A stretch of DNA of 64,000 nucleotides. Origin: Tropicimonas_B omnivorans. GTDB lineage: Bacteria; Pseudomonadota; Alphaproteobacteria; Rhodobacterales; Rhodobacteraceae. The position numbers and the translations under genes were made by a program. How positions within the stretch are numbered: position 1 is the stretch's first letter; each line of letters begins with the position of its first letter. This document shows, in pieces, positions 16,406 through 25,464 of the stretch. Under the pieces are notes generated by a model. That model had not been told where the DNA came from. It did no database searches and saw only the letters and a list, made by a program, of their open reading frames with translations. The stretch spans positions 186,001 through 250,000 of the forward strand of contig NZ_JAVRHL010000003.1 in the NCBI RefSeq assembly GCF_031846565.1, in the 5' to 3' direction.

Positions 16406-17504
16406 TCGAACGATATGCTTCCTCGCCGGACCGCTCTCGGATCCGGGCCTCCTGCGCTCCGTGACCGGGGAGCGGCTCCGCCTGGAGCCTGCGCGCCTCG
16501 ACGGGTTCGGCACCGCGGGTCCGGACGAGGAGAGCGGCGGTCCCGTCTGCCTGCGACGCGCGGATGGCAGCGTGGGGGGCGTTCTGGCGGAGCTCACGGG
16601 CGATGCCGCGCAGCGTCTCGCCACGTATGTCGCACTCTTCGGGGCGGAGCTTCGCAAGGTGCGCGTTGGCGAGGAGGCCGCGCTAGCTCCCCTGAACGAG
16701 GAGGCGCCCTTGCGGTCGCATGACGCCGCGGCCTGGGCGCAGAGGCTCGGCCCCAGTGCTCCCCTTGCCGCCGAGGAGGCGCTGGCGGCCCTCGCCGCCG
16801 GCGTGCCCGCGGACGTCGTCAAGGGACGCTACGCCAAGCTGATGGTCCGCGCGCAGGCCCGCGCCAATGCCCGCAATGACACGCCGCCAGCGACCACGCG
16901 CCGCGCGCGGGAGGAGGGCGACCTCGTGATCGAAGGCTGGCGGCAGCCCTACGCGAACTTCTTCGCCGTCGAGGAATACGACATCGACCACATCCGCTTC
17001 GACGGGACCCGCAGCGGGCGTCTCGAACGGGCGGTCTTCGTGTCGGGGGACGCCGTCACCGTCCTGCCCTACGATCCCGTCCGCGACCGGGTCCTCCTCG
17101 TGGAACAGATCCGCCTGGGCCCCCTCGGGCGCGGCGATCCCAACCCGTGGACGCTGGAGCCCATCGCCGGGCGGCTCGACGGCGGCGAGACCCCCGAGAC
17201 GACGGCCCGCCGGGAAGCCGAAGAAGAGGCGGGCCTTGCGCTCACCGAACTCATCCCGTGCGGGCGCTACTATCCATCGCCGGGGGCGAAATCCGAATTC
17301 GTCTATTCGTACATCGGTCTTGCAGACCTGCCGGATGGCGCCGGGGGTCTCGGCGGCGCGGCCGAGGAAGCGGAAGACATCCGCGCTCACGTTCTGTCCT
17401 TCGACAGCCTGATGTCCCTCATCGCGAGCGGGGAGGCCCAGACCGGGCCCTTGATCATTTCCGCGCTCCGACTCGCGGCGCTCCGGCCATCGCTGCGGAG
17501 TTGA
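16398..17504 (+). CDS. trgB: TrgB: AIG2-like domain fused to a NUDIX hydrolase
   Basis: This 368-residue two-domain protein is partner of TrgA. Residues about 5-75 resemble an AIG2/gamma-glutamylcyclotransferase-like fold. The C-terminal half carries a full NUDIX box (GGETPETTARREAEEEAGL), typical of ADP-ribose or nucleotide-sugar diphosphatases. The start is taken as the TTG at 16398 because it overlaps the trgA stop and the protein then begins MADRTICFLAG. An in-frame ATG at 16359 would place its start deep inside trgA. Coupled translation with trgA is likely. Confidence 0.88.
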   Translation: MADRTICFLAGPLSDPGLLRSVTGERLRLEPARLDGFGTAGPDEESGGPVCLRRADGSVGGVLAELTGDAAQRLATYVALFGAELRKVRVGEEAALAPLNEEAPLRSHDAAAWAQRLGPSAPLAAEEALAALAAGVPADVVKGRYAKLMVRAQARANARNDTPPATTRRAREEGDLVIEGWRQPYANFFAVEEYDIDHIRFDGTRSGRLERAVFVSGDAVTVLPYDPVRDRVLLVEQIRLGPLGRGDPNPWTLEPIAGRLDGGETPETTARREAEEEAGLALTELIPCGRYYPSPGAKSEFVYSYIGLADLPDGAGGLGGAAEEAEDIRAHVLSFDSLMSLIASGEAQTGPLIISALRLAALRPSLRS

Positions 17505-17554
17505 CTCCCGTCCGCCCGATTGTAGCTGTGAGGGGCGACAGAGGAGCCACGCCC

Positions 17555-18586
17555 ATGCAGATCAGACAGAACCTTGCCGATGCGGTGGGAAACACCCCTC
17601 TCATCCGGCTGAACGGCCCCAGCGAGGCCACGGGCTGCGAAATTTACGGCAAGGCGGAGTTCCTCAATCCCGGACAATCCGTGAAGGATCGCGCCGCCCT
17701 CTGGATCATCCGGGACGCCATGGCCAGGGGCCAGCTGAAGCCCGGCGGCACCATCGTCGAGGGGACGGCGGGGAATACCGGCATCGGCCTCGCCCTCGTC
17801 GGCGCGTCCATGGGGTTCCGCACCGTGATCGTGATCCCCGAGACGCAGAGCCAGGAAAAGAAGGACATGATCCGCCTGGCCGGCGCTGAGCTCGTGGAAG
17901 TCCCGGCGGTGCCCTACAAGAACCCGGACAATTACGTGAAGTATTCGGGCCGCCTCGCCGAGGAACTGGCGAACACGCTTCCCGAGGGCGCGATCTGGGC
18001 CAACCAGTTCGACAATACCGCCAACCGCGAGGCCCATATCGAGGGGACCGGCCCCGAGATCTGGGCGCAGACCGACGGCAAGGTGAACGGCTTCATCTGC
18101 GCCATCGGCACGGGCGGCACGCTTGCGGGCGTCGGCATGGCGCTGCAGCCCAGGGGCGTGAAGATCGGCCTCGCGGATCCGGGCGGCTCCGCGATGTACT
18201 CGATCTACCGCACCGGTGAGGCGGACGCCTCCGGCAGTTCGATCACCGAAGGGATCGGGCAGGGCAGGGTGACCGCCAATCTCGAAGGCTTCACGCCCGA
18301 CTTTCTCGCCAAGATCGAGGATGACGAGGCCCTGCGCGTCACCTTCGACCTTCTCAAGCACGAAGGTCTCTGCCTCGGTGGCTCGTCCGGGATCAACGTC
18401 GCGGGGGCGATGGCGATGGCGCGGGACATGGGACCGGGTCACACCATCGTCACGGTCCTCTGCGACTACGGGACCCGCTACCAGTCGAAGGTCTGGAACC
18501 CCGAATTCCTGCGCGAAAAGGGCCTCCCGGTCCCCGATTGGCTGGAGAAGGACGCCTCCGATCTGCCGCGCGTCTTTGCCGGCTGA
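17555..18586 (+). CDS. cysK: Cysteine synthase A
   Basis: This 343-residue PLP enzyme makes L-cysteine from O-acetylserine and sulfide. The PLP lysine is Lys44 in NPGQSVKDR. The phosphate-binding loop GTGGTLAG and the GGSSGIN block are present. An AGAGGAG ribosome site lies before the ATG. Length and C terminus place it in the CysK-like group found beside trgAB in Rhodobacter. Together with the NUDIX protein, this locus links sulfur/thiol metabolism to oxyanion tolerance, which is inference from context. Confidence 0.95.
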   Translation: MQIRQNLADAVGNTPLIRLNGPSEATGCEIYGKAEFLNPGQSVKDRAALWIIRDAMARGQLKPGGTIVEGTAGNTGIGLALVGASMGFRTVIVIPETQSQEKKDMIRLAGAELVEVPAVPYKNPDNYVKYSGRLAEELANTLPEGAIWANQFDNTANREAHIEGTGPEIWAQTDGKVNGFICAIGTGGTLAGVGMALQPRGVKIGLADPGGSAMYSIYRTGEADASGSSITEGIGQGRVTANLEGFTPDFLAKIEDDEALRVTFDLLKHEGLCLGGSSGINVAGAMAMARDMGPGHTIVTVLCDYGTRYQSKVWNPEFLREKGLPVPDWLEKDASDLPRVFAG

Positions 18587-18632
18587 ATCGGGTTGCGCCC
18601 GCCCCGTGCCTCACGCTAAACCCCCGTCCAAC

Positions 18633-18722
18633 GGAGAGGTGGCCGAGTGGTCGAAGGCGCACGCCTGGAAAGTGTGTAGGCGGGAAACCGTCTCCAGGGT
18701 TCGAATCCCTGTCTCTCCGCCA
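18633..18722 (+). tRNA. tRNA-Ser (anticodon GGA)
   Basis: This 90-nt tRNA has a long variable arm. The 5' strand GGAGAGG pairs with TCTCTCC (one G-T pair), the discriminator base is G, and CCA is encoded. The anticodon loop CTGGAAA gives GGA, the T-arm carries GGTTCGAATCC, and the D-arm begins TGGCCGAG. Confidence 0.97.
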
Positions 18723-18748
18723 CATTGCATATATTGTGGTTTTGAATG

Positions 18749-18775
18749 GGTCGCCTCTGGCGGCCTTTTTCTTTT
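18749..18775 (+). terminator. Intrinsic terminator of tRNA-Ser
   Basis: GGTCGCC pairs with GGCGGCC (one G-T pair) around a TCT loop, followed by TTTTTCTTTT. Confidence 0.8.
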
Positions 18776-19078
18776 GTTGCCAGGGCGCCCGGCGCTGGAT
18801 CGCGCGCGTCACGGTGACGGGGCAGCAAAACCGCAAGGGCGCGCCGCTTCGAGCTGAGCTTGGGGGCGAGACCAAGCCTCCCCGGTGACAGGCAGAAGGC
18901 CGGTCGACAGTGTCGGGCGGTCTGAAATCCTGATGTGCCTCTCTCCGATCAGGATCGGGACGCACGAGACGGCGCGTCGCCTGGCTCGGAGGTTGCGCGC
19001 CGTTCGGGACGTGGCGAAGTCCCGGGGGCGTTCGGTCCGGCGAGCCGCCGCCTGCCACCGGGAAACCTCATGCTGCCA
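18776..19078. other. Intergenic stretch with nothing recognised
   Basis: About 300 bp lie between the tRNA-Ser terminator and the end of the catabolic cluster. No protein family, direct repeat of the tRNA 3' end, or integrase remnant was found. Confidence 0.5.
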
Positions 19079-19978
19079 TCACGCGCGATCCATCACGCGG
19101 ACCAGGGCCGGGAAGTAGGCATCGCCCAGCCCGGCGTCGCGGGCCTTCTCCATCCGCGTCTTTGCCAGTTCGGCACCATGGGCCTGGAACCCGGTCAGGT
19201 TGGCCAGCTCGAGGGCGTACTTGACGTCCTTCAGGGCATAGTCGGTCGGGAAGGCGCCGGACGGGAAGACGTCTGGCAGCATGGCCTTCATGCCATGGTT
19301 GCGCAGGGCGAAACTGTCGGCCGAGCCCTTGGCCAGCGTGTCGAACAACAGCGCGTCATCGACCCCCGCGGCGCGCCCGAGGGAGAGCGCTTCGGACAGG
19401 GCCACCACGGTCTCGAAAAGCACCATGTTGTTGAGGATCTTCACCACCTGTCCGCATCCGACAGGCCCGCAATGGGTGATGTCGGTCGCCGCATGGGCCA
19501 GGAGGGGGTGGATGACCGCGACGTCCTCGTCGGAGCCGCCGACCATGATCGACAACGTGCCCTCTTCGGCGGCCTGCCGCGTGCGGGCAACAGGGGCATC
19601 GACAAGACGCATTCCCTTTTCCTGCAAAGCCTCGGAGAGGTCCCGCGACAGGCCGACCGGGGAGGTGGACATGTCCACGACCAGAAGCCCGGCCTTGCCC
19701 GAGGGCAGGATTTCGTCGCGAATGACTGTCTCGACCTGTGCGCCGCCGGGCAGCGACAGGAAGAGGATGTCCACCTCCGCCGCCATCGCAGCCAGACTCT
19801 GCGCAGCGACGGCCCCATGCTCGACGAGGCGGGCGACAGGGGCAGGGGAGAGATCGAAGACCTGCATCTGCGCGCCAGACCCTCGCGTTATGTTGCGACA
19901 GATCGGCTCGCCCATCACGCCGAGACCGGCAAAACCGAGGGTCGCGGCTTCGGCGGAGGTGGTGGTCCTGGGGGTCAT
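19079..19978 (-). CDS. NAD(P)-dependent oxidoreductase, 3-hydroxyisobutyrate dehydrogenase family
   Basis: This 299-residue member of the beta-hydroxyacid dehydrogenase family starts with the Rossmann motif GFAGLGVMGEP. The substrate-binding block DAPVARTRQAAEEGTLSIMVGG and the catalytic lysine in GCGQVVKILNN follow. Such enzymes oxidise short beta-hydroxy acids. It overlaps the lactonase-like gene by 4 bases (ATGA). The pair runs opposite to the importer operon across a shared 178-bp control region. The actual substrate is unknown. Confidence 0.85.
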   Translation of the reverse strand: MTPRTTTSAEAATLGFAGLGVMGEPICRNITRGSGAQMQVFDLSPAPVARLVEHGAVAAQSLAAMAAEVDILFLSLPGGAQVETVIRDEILPSGKAGLLVVDMSTSPVGLSRDLSEALQEKGMRLVDAPVARTRQAAEEGTLSIMVGGSDEDVAVIHPLLAHAATDITHCGPVGCGQVVKILNNMVLFETVVALSEALSLGRAAGVDDALLFDTLAKGSADSFALRNHGMKAMLPDVFPSGAFPTDYALKDVKYALELANLTGFQAHGAELAKTRMEKARDAGLGDAYFPALVRVMDRA

Positions 19979-20937
19979 TGTTGCTCTCCTTGGGGGACGG
20001 GAATGGACAGGATCGAGGTGCCGCAGAGCGATCCGAGGAAGGCGCGCGTCTCGTCCCGGGAAAAGGCGATGGAGGCGATGTTGCCGAGGCGGCTCCGGCC
20101 GGTGTCATAGAAGTGCTCCCTTCCCATGCGGCCCTCGGCCAGGGCGCTCTCGACGCGGGTCACGAGGTCCGGGTCGTGGTCTTCCAGAACCAGCTCGGCC
20201 CGACCGTCCGGCGCAACGCGCCACAGCCGGTTCGAGACGATGCAGGTGACCCAGAGATGCCCGGCGCTGTCGAAGCGGATCCCGTCGGGGAAGTCTCCCC
20301 GTCCGAATTGCACCATGGTGCGGCGATTGCTCAGCCCGTCCGGCCCCAGGTCGAAGCGGGTGATACGGCGTGAGAAGGTCTCGGAGATGACAAGGCCGGA
20401 GCCATCCGGGGTCAGCCGGCATTCGTTGGCGAAGCAGATGTCATCCGCCAGGATTCGCGCCGTGCCATTCTCAACCATCACGATCAGACCGTCGGCGATC
20501 TTGTCCGAATAGGCCTTGAAGCGCGGTTGCTGGATGGTGCTGACGGTGATCCACATCCGGCCGGTGTCGTCGGTCATGACGAAGTTCGCCGCTGCGAGGG
20601 GGACGCCCTCGGCCTCCATGACTTCGCAGGTCAGGCTCCGGTCCGCTCCGAGGCGCCAGATCCCGCCGCCCTCTCCGATATTGGCGATCAGAACGCTGCC
20701 GTCAGGCTGCGGCGCGATGCCGTTGGGCACCAGTTCGGCGCCGCCTGCCACCGCAGGCGCGGGCCCCTCGGTCACGACCTGACCATCGGGAGAGATCCGG
20801 CTGATCCCGCGCGCCCGATGCGAGACGATCAGGCCACCGCCCTCTGTGACGTGAACCGATTCCGGGCGATCCAGCCCCTGTCCGATGCGCGTGACGTCAT
20901 CGACCGAGAGTAGCGGCTTGCCTGCCGTGTCAGTCAT
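19975..20937 (-). CDS. SMP-30/gluconolactonase-like beta-propeller
   Basis: This 320-residue protein of the SMP-30/LRE family has the repeated propeller signatures NGIAPQPDGSVLIANIG, NECRLTPDGSGLVISE and FPDGIRFDSAGHLWVTC. The acidic and Asn/Asp residues in these blocks usually bind a divalent metal. Family members hydrolyse sugar lactones and related esters. The start at 20937 (MTDTAGK) is favoured by GGAG about 10 bp upstream; earlier in-frame ATGs exist at 20952 and 20964. No signal peptide is visible. Its place beside the dehydrogenase suggests lactone or ester processing in the cluster's pathway. Confidence 0.82.
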   Translation of the reverse strand: MTDTAGKPLLSVDDVTRIGQGLDRPESVHVTEGGGLIVSHRARGISRISPDGQVVTEGPAPAVAGGAELVPNGIAPQPDGSVLIANIGEGGGIWRLGADRSLTCEVMEAEGVPLAAANFVMTDDTGRMWITVSTIQQPRFKAYSDKIADGLIVMVENGTARILADDICFANECRLTPDGSGLVISETFSRRITRFDLGPDGLSNRRTMVQFGRGDFPDGIRFDSAGHLWVTCIVSNRLWRVAPDGRAELVLEDHDPDLVTRVESALAEGRMGREHFYDTGRSRLGNIASIAFSRDETRAFLGSLCGTSILSIPVPQGEQQ

Positions 20938-21115
20938 GTAGGAGAGCTCCATGAAAATGGCCAATGTGTTCTGTTTTGGACGGGGCCCGCATCGCCTCGG
21001 AAAGACGTGTTCGCCGCCGTCATTCGATTTTCCAGAAGATTAAACTTGCAATCTCAATCCGTGACTCTCTACACAATAGAACATGAATTCTGTCAGGTGC
21101 AACAGCGGCGTCGAC

Positions 21116-21493
21116 ATGACCGACCAGGTAATCGCCACCTTCATGCGTTTTCCCGCGCTCCTCGCCGGGCATCCCGAGATTGCTCGGCGGGCGGATCGCG
21201 CCAGTATCGTGCTGCTCCTGGAGGCCGGGTCCCAAGGGGTGCGTCTTCAGCTTGAGAAGGGTCAGGCAGACGTGCTTCCGGCCGAGGGCCCGATGCGGGG
21301 CTGGGATATCGCCCTGCGTGCCGCGCCCGAGGCCTGGGCCGATCACTGGCAGGCCGTTCCGGCGCCGGACGCCTTCGACATCCTCGGCATGGTCCGACAC
21401 GGGCGGATGCGGATCGAGGGCAATTTCGCGCCGCTCATGCGGCACTTGCAGGTGGTGAAGGACATCCTTGCGCTGCCGAGGGCCGCGGCGTGA
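21116..21493 (+). CDS. Small SCP2-like protein of unknown function
   Basis: This 125-residue protein resembles the SCP-2 sterol/lipid-binding fold, with a beta strand pattern VRLQLEKGQADVLP, then WDIALRAAPEAWADHW, then a glycine-containing helix (MVRHGRMRIEGNFAPLMRHLQVVKDIL). The assignment rests on this pattern only. It overlaps the hydrolase start by 4 bases (GTGA), so the two are translated together. A weak promoter-like pair TTGCAA (21046-21051), 18 bp, TACACA (21070-21075) lies upstream. The start may instead be the ATG at 21083. It may hold a hydrophobic substrate for the hydrolase, which is inference. Confidence 0.6.
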   Translation: MTDQVIATFMRFPALLAGHPEIARRADRASIVLLLEAGSQGVRLQLEKGQADVLPAEGPMRGWDIALRAAPEAWADHWQAVPAPDAFDILGMVRHGRMRIEGNFAPLMRHLQVVKDILALPRAAA

Positions 21494-22350
21494 GCCCGCG
21501 TTTCGATCCCGTCACCGGGCGCTACCTGCGCCTCGACATCGGCGGCAGGCCGCATCGTCTCTATGTCGAGGAAGCGGGGCAGGGCATTCCGCTACTATGC
21601 CTGCACACGGCCGGGGCCGATGGCCGGCAATATCGGGACCTGCTGCTGGACGAGGCCGTCACGGCGCGCTTTCGGGTGATCGCCTTCGACATGCCATGGC
21701 ATGGCAAGTCCAGCCCGCCGGAAGGCTGGCAGGACGAGGACTACCGCCTGAGCACCGAGGCCTATGTCGGGATGATCCTCGATGTCTGCGCGGCGCTCGA
21801 GCTTGACCGCCCGGTGGTCCTTGGATGTTCGATCGGGGGGCGTATCGTGCTGCAGTTGGCCGCCGGTCATCCCGAGCGGTTCCGGGGGCTGATCGGAGCC
21901 CAGGGCGCCGCATGGCAGGATCCCTGGTACGACATCGACTGGCTGCACCGTCCCGATGTCCATGGCGGAGAGATTTGCGCCGCGCTGATTTCCGGCCTGA
22001 TCGCGCCGGGCGGCCCCTCGGCGGACAGGCACGAGACGCTTTGGCACTACATGCAGGGCGGTCCGGGGGTCTTCAAGGGCGACCTCTGGTTCTACCGCGT
22101 CGACGGCGATCTGCGCGAGACCATCGCGCGGATAGACACCGCGCGCTGTCCGCTCTGGCTGATGGCGGGGGAATACGATTTCTCCTGCCGCCCGGAGGAC
22201 ATGATCGCCACCGCGGAGGCCATTCCGGGCTGTCAGGCGGTGAGAATGGAACGGCTGGGCCATTTTCCGATGAGCGAAAACTACGGGCAGTTTGCCCGCA
22301 GCCTGACCCCGATCCTCGAGGAGATATCGGGGCCGGTTCCGAGGGCGTAG
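21490..22350 (+). CDS. Alpha/beta hydrolase
   Basis: This 286-residue serine hydrolase has nucleophile Ser114 in GCSIGG, probable acid Asp230 (AGEYD) and catalytic His258 (RLGHFP). The oxyanion region is LCLHTAGADGRQY. It starts at a GTG overlapping the preceding stop. The fold is that of carboxylic ester, C-C bond or lactone hydrolases; the substrate is unknown. It sits 50 bp before the importer's binding-protein gene and is probably transcribed with it. Confidence 0.85.
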   Translation: MSPRFDPVTGRYLRLDIGGRPHRLYVEEAGQGIPLLCLHTAGADGRQYRDLLLDEAVTARFRVIAFDMPWHGKSSPPEGWQDEDYRLSTEAYVGMILDVCAALELDRPVVLGCSIGGRIVLQLAAGHPERFRGLIGAQGAAWQDPWYDIDWLHRPDVHGGEICAALISGLIAPGGPSADRHETLWHYMQGGPGVFKGDLWFYRVDGDLRETIARIDTARCPLWLMAGEYDFSCRPEDMIATAEAIPGCQAVRMERLGHFPMSENYGQFARSLTPILEEISGPVPRA

Positions 22351-22400
22351 AGCACCTAGGTGAACCACGAAACGTGAACACAAACGGGAGGAGAACAACC

Positions 22401-23567
22401 ATGAAACGTACCACAATTCTCGCGGCGGCTTCGGCGCTTGCGATGGTCGCGACGGGCGCAGTTGCTCAGGAGACCCTGAAGATCGGGGCGCTCGTCACCA
22501 TGTCCGGCGCCGGCGCGAGCTGGGGCAACGGCATGAAGCGCGCGGCGGAGCTGGCCGCCGAGGACGTCAACGAGGCCGGCGGCCTCGAGGTCGGTGACAC
22601 CACGTACCAGGTCGAGATCATCGCCTACGACGACAGCTACAAGGCCAACGAGGCGGTGACCGCTGCCAACCGCCTCGTCTTCGAAGACGAGGTCAAGTAC
22701 ATCATCGGCACCGTCGGCTCGGCGCCGATCCTCGCGATCCAGCCGATCACCGAGGAAAACGGCGTCATCACCATGACGCTGGGCTTCACCGCCCAGGCGC
22801 TCGGGGCCGACAAGCAATATACCTTCCGCCCCAATCCGACCACGGCAGAGGTGGCCCAGCCGCAGATCGACTGGATCGTGCGCACTCAAGGCGTGGAGAC
22901 CGTCGGGGCGCTCTTCCCCAAGGACGAGACCGGCGAGGCCATCGCGGAAGACCTGTCCGGCGCCTACGAGCAGGCCGGCGCGACCCTTGTTGCAACCGAG
23001 TTCTTCGAGCGTGACCGTGTCGACTTCATTCCGCTGCTGACCCGCATCATCGCCCAGGGCGTGGATGCGATCGAGCTTGACGGCAACTCACCGGTCACGG
23101 CGGGGCAGATCGTGCAGCAGGCGCGGGATCTGGGCTTCGAAGGCGTGATCATCCGCACCGGTGGCCCCGCCACACAGGAGATCGTCAACGTCGCCGGCGA
23201 GGCCGCCACGGAAGGGATGTTCGTCCACTCGGCCTTCGACCCCGGCGTGGCCAGCGCAAAGGCCTACGAGGAGCGCTACGTCGAGACCTACGACGAGCCG
23301 ATGAACGGCTTCTCGCCCTTCTTCTACGACGGCACGAAGATGCTGTTCCAGGCGATGCAGGACGCCGGCACGGTCGAGGATACCGAGGCGGTCGCGACCG
23401 CCTACGAGAACATCTCGGACTACGAGGGCATCCTCGGCACGATGAACTGGACCGGGAGCGAGCGCTACGGGATCGCTCACCAGCTCGACAGTCCCTTCTA
23501 CATCGCCCGGGTGACCGGCGGTGAGGAAGAGATCGTCGCCCGCTGCACCTCTACCGGCTGCGAGTAA
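22401..23567 (+). CDS. Branched-chain-amino-acid-type ABC transporter, substrate-binding protein
   Basis: This 388-residue periplasmic protein is of the LivJ/Leu-binding type. Its signal peptide ends in TGAVAQ, near residue 22. The opening ETLKIGALVTMSGAGASWGNG and the ANRLVFEDEVKYIIGTVGSAP block are standard for this family. A strong ribosome site (GGGAGGAG) precedes the ATG. Such proteins bind amino acids but also aromatic acids, amides or other organic acids. The surrounding hydrolase and dehydrogenases suggest a non-amino-acid substrate. Confidence 0.9.
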   Translation: MKRTTILAAASALAMVATGAVAQETLKIGALVTMSGAGASWGNGMKRAAELAAEDVNEAGGLEVGDTTYQVEIIAYDDSYKANEAVTAANRLVFEDEVKYIIGTVGSAPILAIQPITEENGVITMTLGFTAQALGADKQYTFRPNPTTAEVAQPQIDWIVRTQGVETVGALFPKDETGEAIAEDLSGAYEQAGATLVATEFFERDRVDFIPLLTRIIAQGVDAIELDGNSPVTAGQIVQQARDLGFEGVIIRTGGPATQEIVNVAGEAATEGMFVHSAFDPGVASAKAYEERYVETYDEPMNGFSPFFYDGTKMLFQAMQDAGTVEDTEAVATAYENISDYEGILGTMNWTGSERYGIAHQLDSPFYIARVTGGEEEIVARCTSTGCE

Positions 23568-23578
23568 GCGCCCTGCTG

Positions 23579-23607
23579 CCGCGCGCCCGGCAAGGCTCGG
23601 CGCGCGG
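23579..23607 (+). other. Intercistronic hairpin after the binding-protein gene
   Basis: A perfect 9-bp stem CCGCGCGCC / GGCGCGCGG with an 11-nt loop and no T-run sits between the binding protein and the first permease. Such hairpins commonly protect the upstream message so that binding protein exceeds permease. Confidence 0.6.
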
Positions 23608-23635
23608 CCCCCTCCATGTATAAGGACCGGCATCC

Positions 23636-24499
23636 GTGAGCTTCCTCATCGCCCAGTCGCTGATCAACGGCGTGATCCTGGGAACCCTCTACCTTCTGAT
23701 GGCGATCGGCTTCACGCTGGCCTTCGGCGTCATGCGCATCGTCAACTTCGCGCATGGCGAATTCTACATGATCGGCGCCTTCTGCGCGTTGATCGGCGTG
23801 ACCTGGCTGGGGCTGCCCTATCCGGTGACCCTGGCCCTGACCATCGTGTTTGCCATCCTCATGGGCGCGGTGGTCGAGCGCCTGGTCTTCCGCCCCTTCC
23901 GCAATGACGAGCTGTCAGGGATGATCGCCTCGCTCGGGCTCGCGATGATCCTGCAGCACGGGGCGCTCATTCTCTTCGGGCCCGATCCGCAGGCGTTCCC
24001 GGCGATGGCGACCGGTGTGTTCAAGTGGGGCGCGCTGATCGTGCCCAAGTCGCGGGCCCTCGCGCTCGGCATCGGCATCGTGATCCTGCTGATCTTCTAC
24101 CTCTTCCTGATGCACACCCGGCATGGACGGGCGCTGCGCGCGCTCGTTCAGGATCAGGAGGTCGCCGCAGTCTTCGGGGTGCGGCTGGAGATCATGTATC
24201 CGCTCGGCCTCGGCCTCGGCATCGCGCTGGCCGCGGTGGCAGGCGGCCTGATGGCGCCGCTCTTCGGGGTCTCTCCCTTCATCGGTGCGACGCCGCTCCT
24301 GAAAGCCTTCATCGTGGTAATCCTCGGGGGTCTGGGATCGATCCCGGGCGCTGCCCTCGCGGCGATCCTGCTGGGGCTGATCGAGAGCTTCACCTCGTCC
24401 TTCGTCAGCGCCTCGGCCGCCGATATCGTGACCTTCGCGCTGGTCATCGGCGTGCTCCTGGTGCGGCCCGCGGGTCTTCTGGGGAGGGCGGAGGCATGA
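23636..24499 (+). CDS. Branched-chain-amino-acid-type ABC transporter, permease LivH
   Basis: This 287-residue polytopic protein has about eight membrane segments. The LivH N-terminal signature INGVILGTLYLLMAIGFTLAFGVMRIVNFAHGEFYMIGAF is complete, although broken here by the reading rules of the entry. The coupling region near residues 160-200 (ALRALVQDQEVAAVFGV) contacts the ATPases. It starts with GTG and overlaps the next gene by 4 bases (ATGA). Confidence 0.92.
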   Translation: MSFLIAQSLINGVILGTLYLLMAIGFTLAFGVMRIVNFAHGEFYMIGAFCALIGVTWLGLPYPVTLALTIVFAILMGAVVERLVFRPFRNDELSGMIASLGLAMILQHGALILFGPDPQAFPAMATGVFKWGALIVPKSRALALGIGIVILLIFYLFLMHTRHGRALRALVQDQEVAAVFGVRLEIMYPLGLGLGIALAAVAGGLMAPLFGVSPFIGATPLLKAFIVVILGGLGSIPGAALAAILLGLIESFTSSFVSASAADIVTFALVIGVLLVRPAGLLGRAEA

Positions 24500-25464
24500 G
24501 CTCAGCGCTCACCCGCACCACCTCCGGCCCGCGGGCGATGGCGCTGCTCTGGGCCGTGGCCCTGGTGGCGGTCGCACTGATCCCCTGGATCACCGGCAGT
24601 ACCTTCCACTTCCATATCGCGATCATGGTCTGCATTTCGGCCATGGCGACCGGTGGCCTCGCGGTCACCGCCTGGGTCGGCCAGCTTTCGCTCGCCCATG
24701 CGGCCTTCGCCGGAATCGGGGCCTATACCTCGGTCCTGCTCGTCACCCGTCTGGACCTGCCCGTCCTTCTGGGACTGCCGGCCGGCGCGCTGGTCGCGGG
24801 GGGCGTGGCCTTCGTGATCGGCGCCCCCTTGCTGCGGCTGCGCGGTGTCTACTTCGTGCTGATCACCTTCGCGCTGAACGAGCTCTTCCGCCTGGTCATG
24901 CTGGAAATCCCCGAATACTCGGGCGGATCGAGCGGCATCGCGGGCATTCCCAAGATCTCGCTCTTCGGCGCGACCCTGTCGAGCTACGAGGCCGTCTATC
25001 CCTTCGCCCTGGTCTGCCTCGCGCTGGTCATGGGTCTGCTCGTGCTGATCCGCAAAGGCCAGCTCGGCCGACGTTTCGGCGCGGTCGAGGAGAACCTTGC
25101 CCTGGCCGAGGCCTCGGGCATCCCGACCGCGCGGACCCAGAACCTCGCCTTCACCATCGGCAGTGCGATCGCCGGATTCGCGGGAGCTTTCCTCGCGCAT
25201 TACGTTGGCTTCATCTCGCCCGAGACCTTCGGGTTCCAGCTCTCGGTCTCCTACGTGATCATGCTGGTGACGGGCGGACGGCTGGCGCTCTGGGGGCCGC
25301 TGGTCGGCGCGCTCTTCCTGACGCCGCTGCCCGAGTTCCTGCGCGGCGCGGTCGAGTACCAGCACATCATCTACGGCGTGATCCTGATCGCGGTGCTGCG
25401 GTTCCTGCCGCAGGGCCTGGCGGGACTGCCGGCACAGCTTTCACGCAAGGAAGGCCGGGCATGA
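24496..25464 (+). CDS. Branched-chain-amino-acid-type ABC transporter, permease LivM
   Basis: This 322-residue second permease of the importer is hydrophobic throughout, with the LivM block GQLSLAHAAFAGIGAYTSVLL near residue 60 and the coupling helix RRFGAVEENLALAEASGIPT near residue 195. The start MSSALTRTT at 24496 overlaps the LivH stop. The end overlaps the livG start (ATGA), so all transporter subunits are translationally coupled. Confidence 0.92.
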   Translation: MSSALTRTTSGPRAMALLWAVALVAVALIPWITGSTFHFHIAIMVCISAMATGGLAVTAWVGQLSLAHAAFAGIGAYTSVLLVTRLDLPVLLGLPAGALVAGGVAFVIGAPLLRLRGVYFVLITFALNELFRLVMLEIPEYSGGSSGIAGIPKISLFGATLSSYEAVYPFALVCLALVMGLLVLIRKGQLGRRFGAVEENLALAEASGIPTARTQNLAFTIGSAIAGFAGAFLAHYVGFISPETFGFQLSVSYVIMLVTGGRLALWGPLVGALFLTPLPEFLRGAVEYQHIIYGVILIAVLRFLPQGLAGLPAQLSRKEGRA

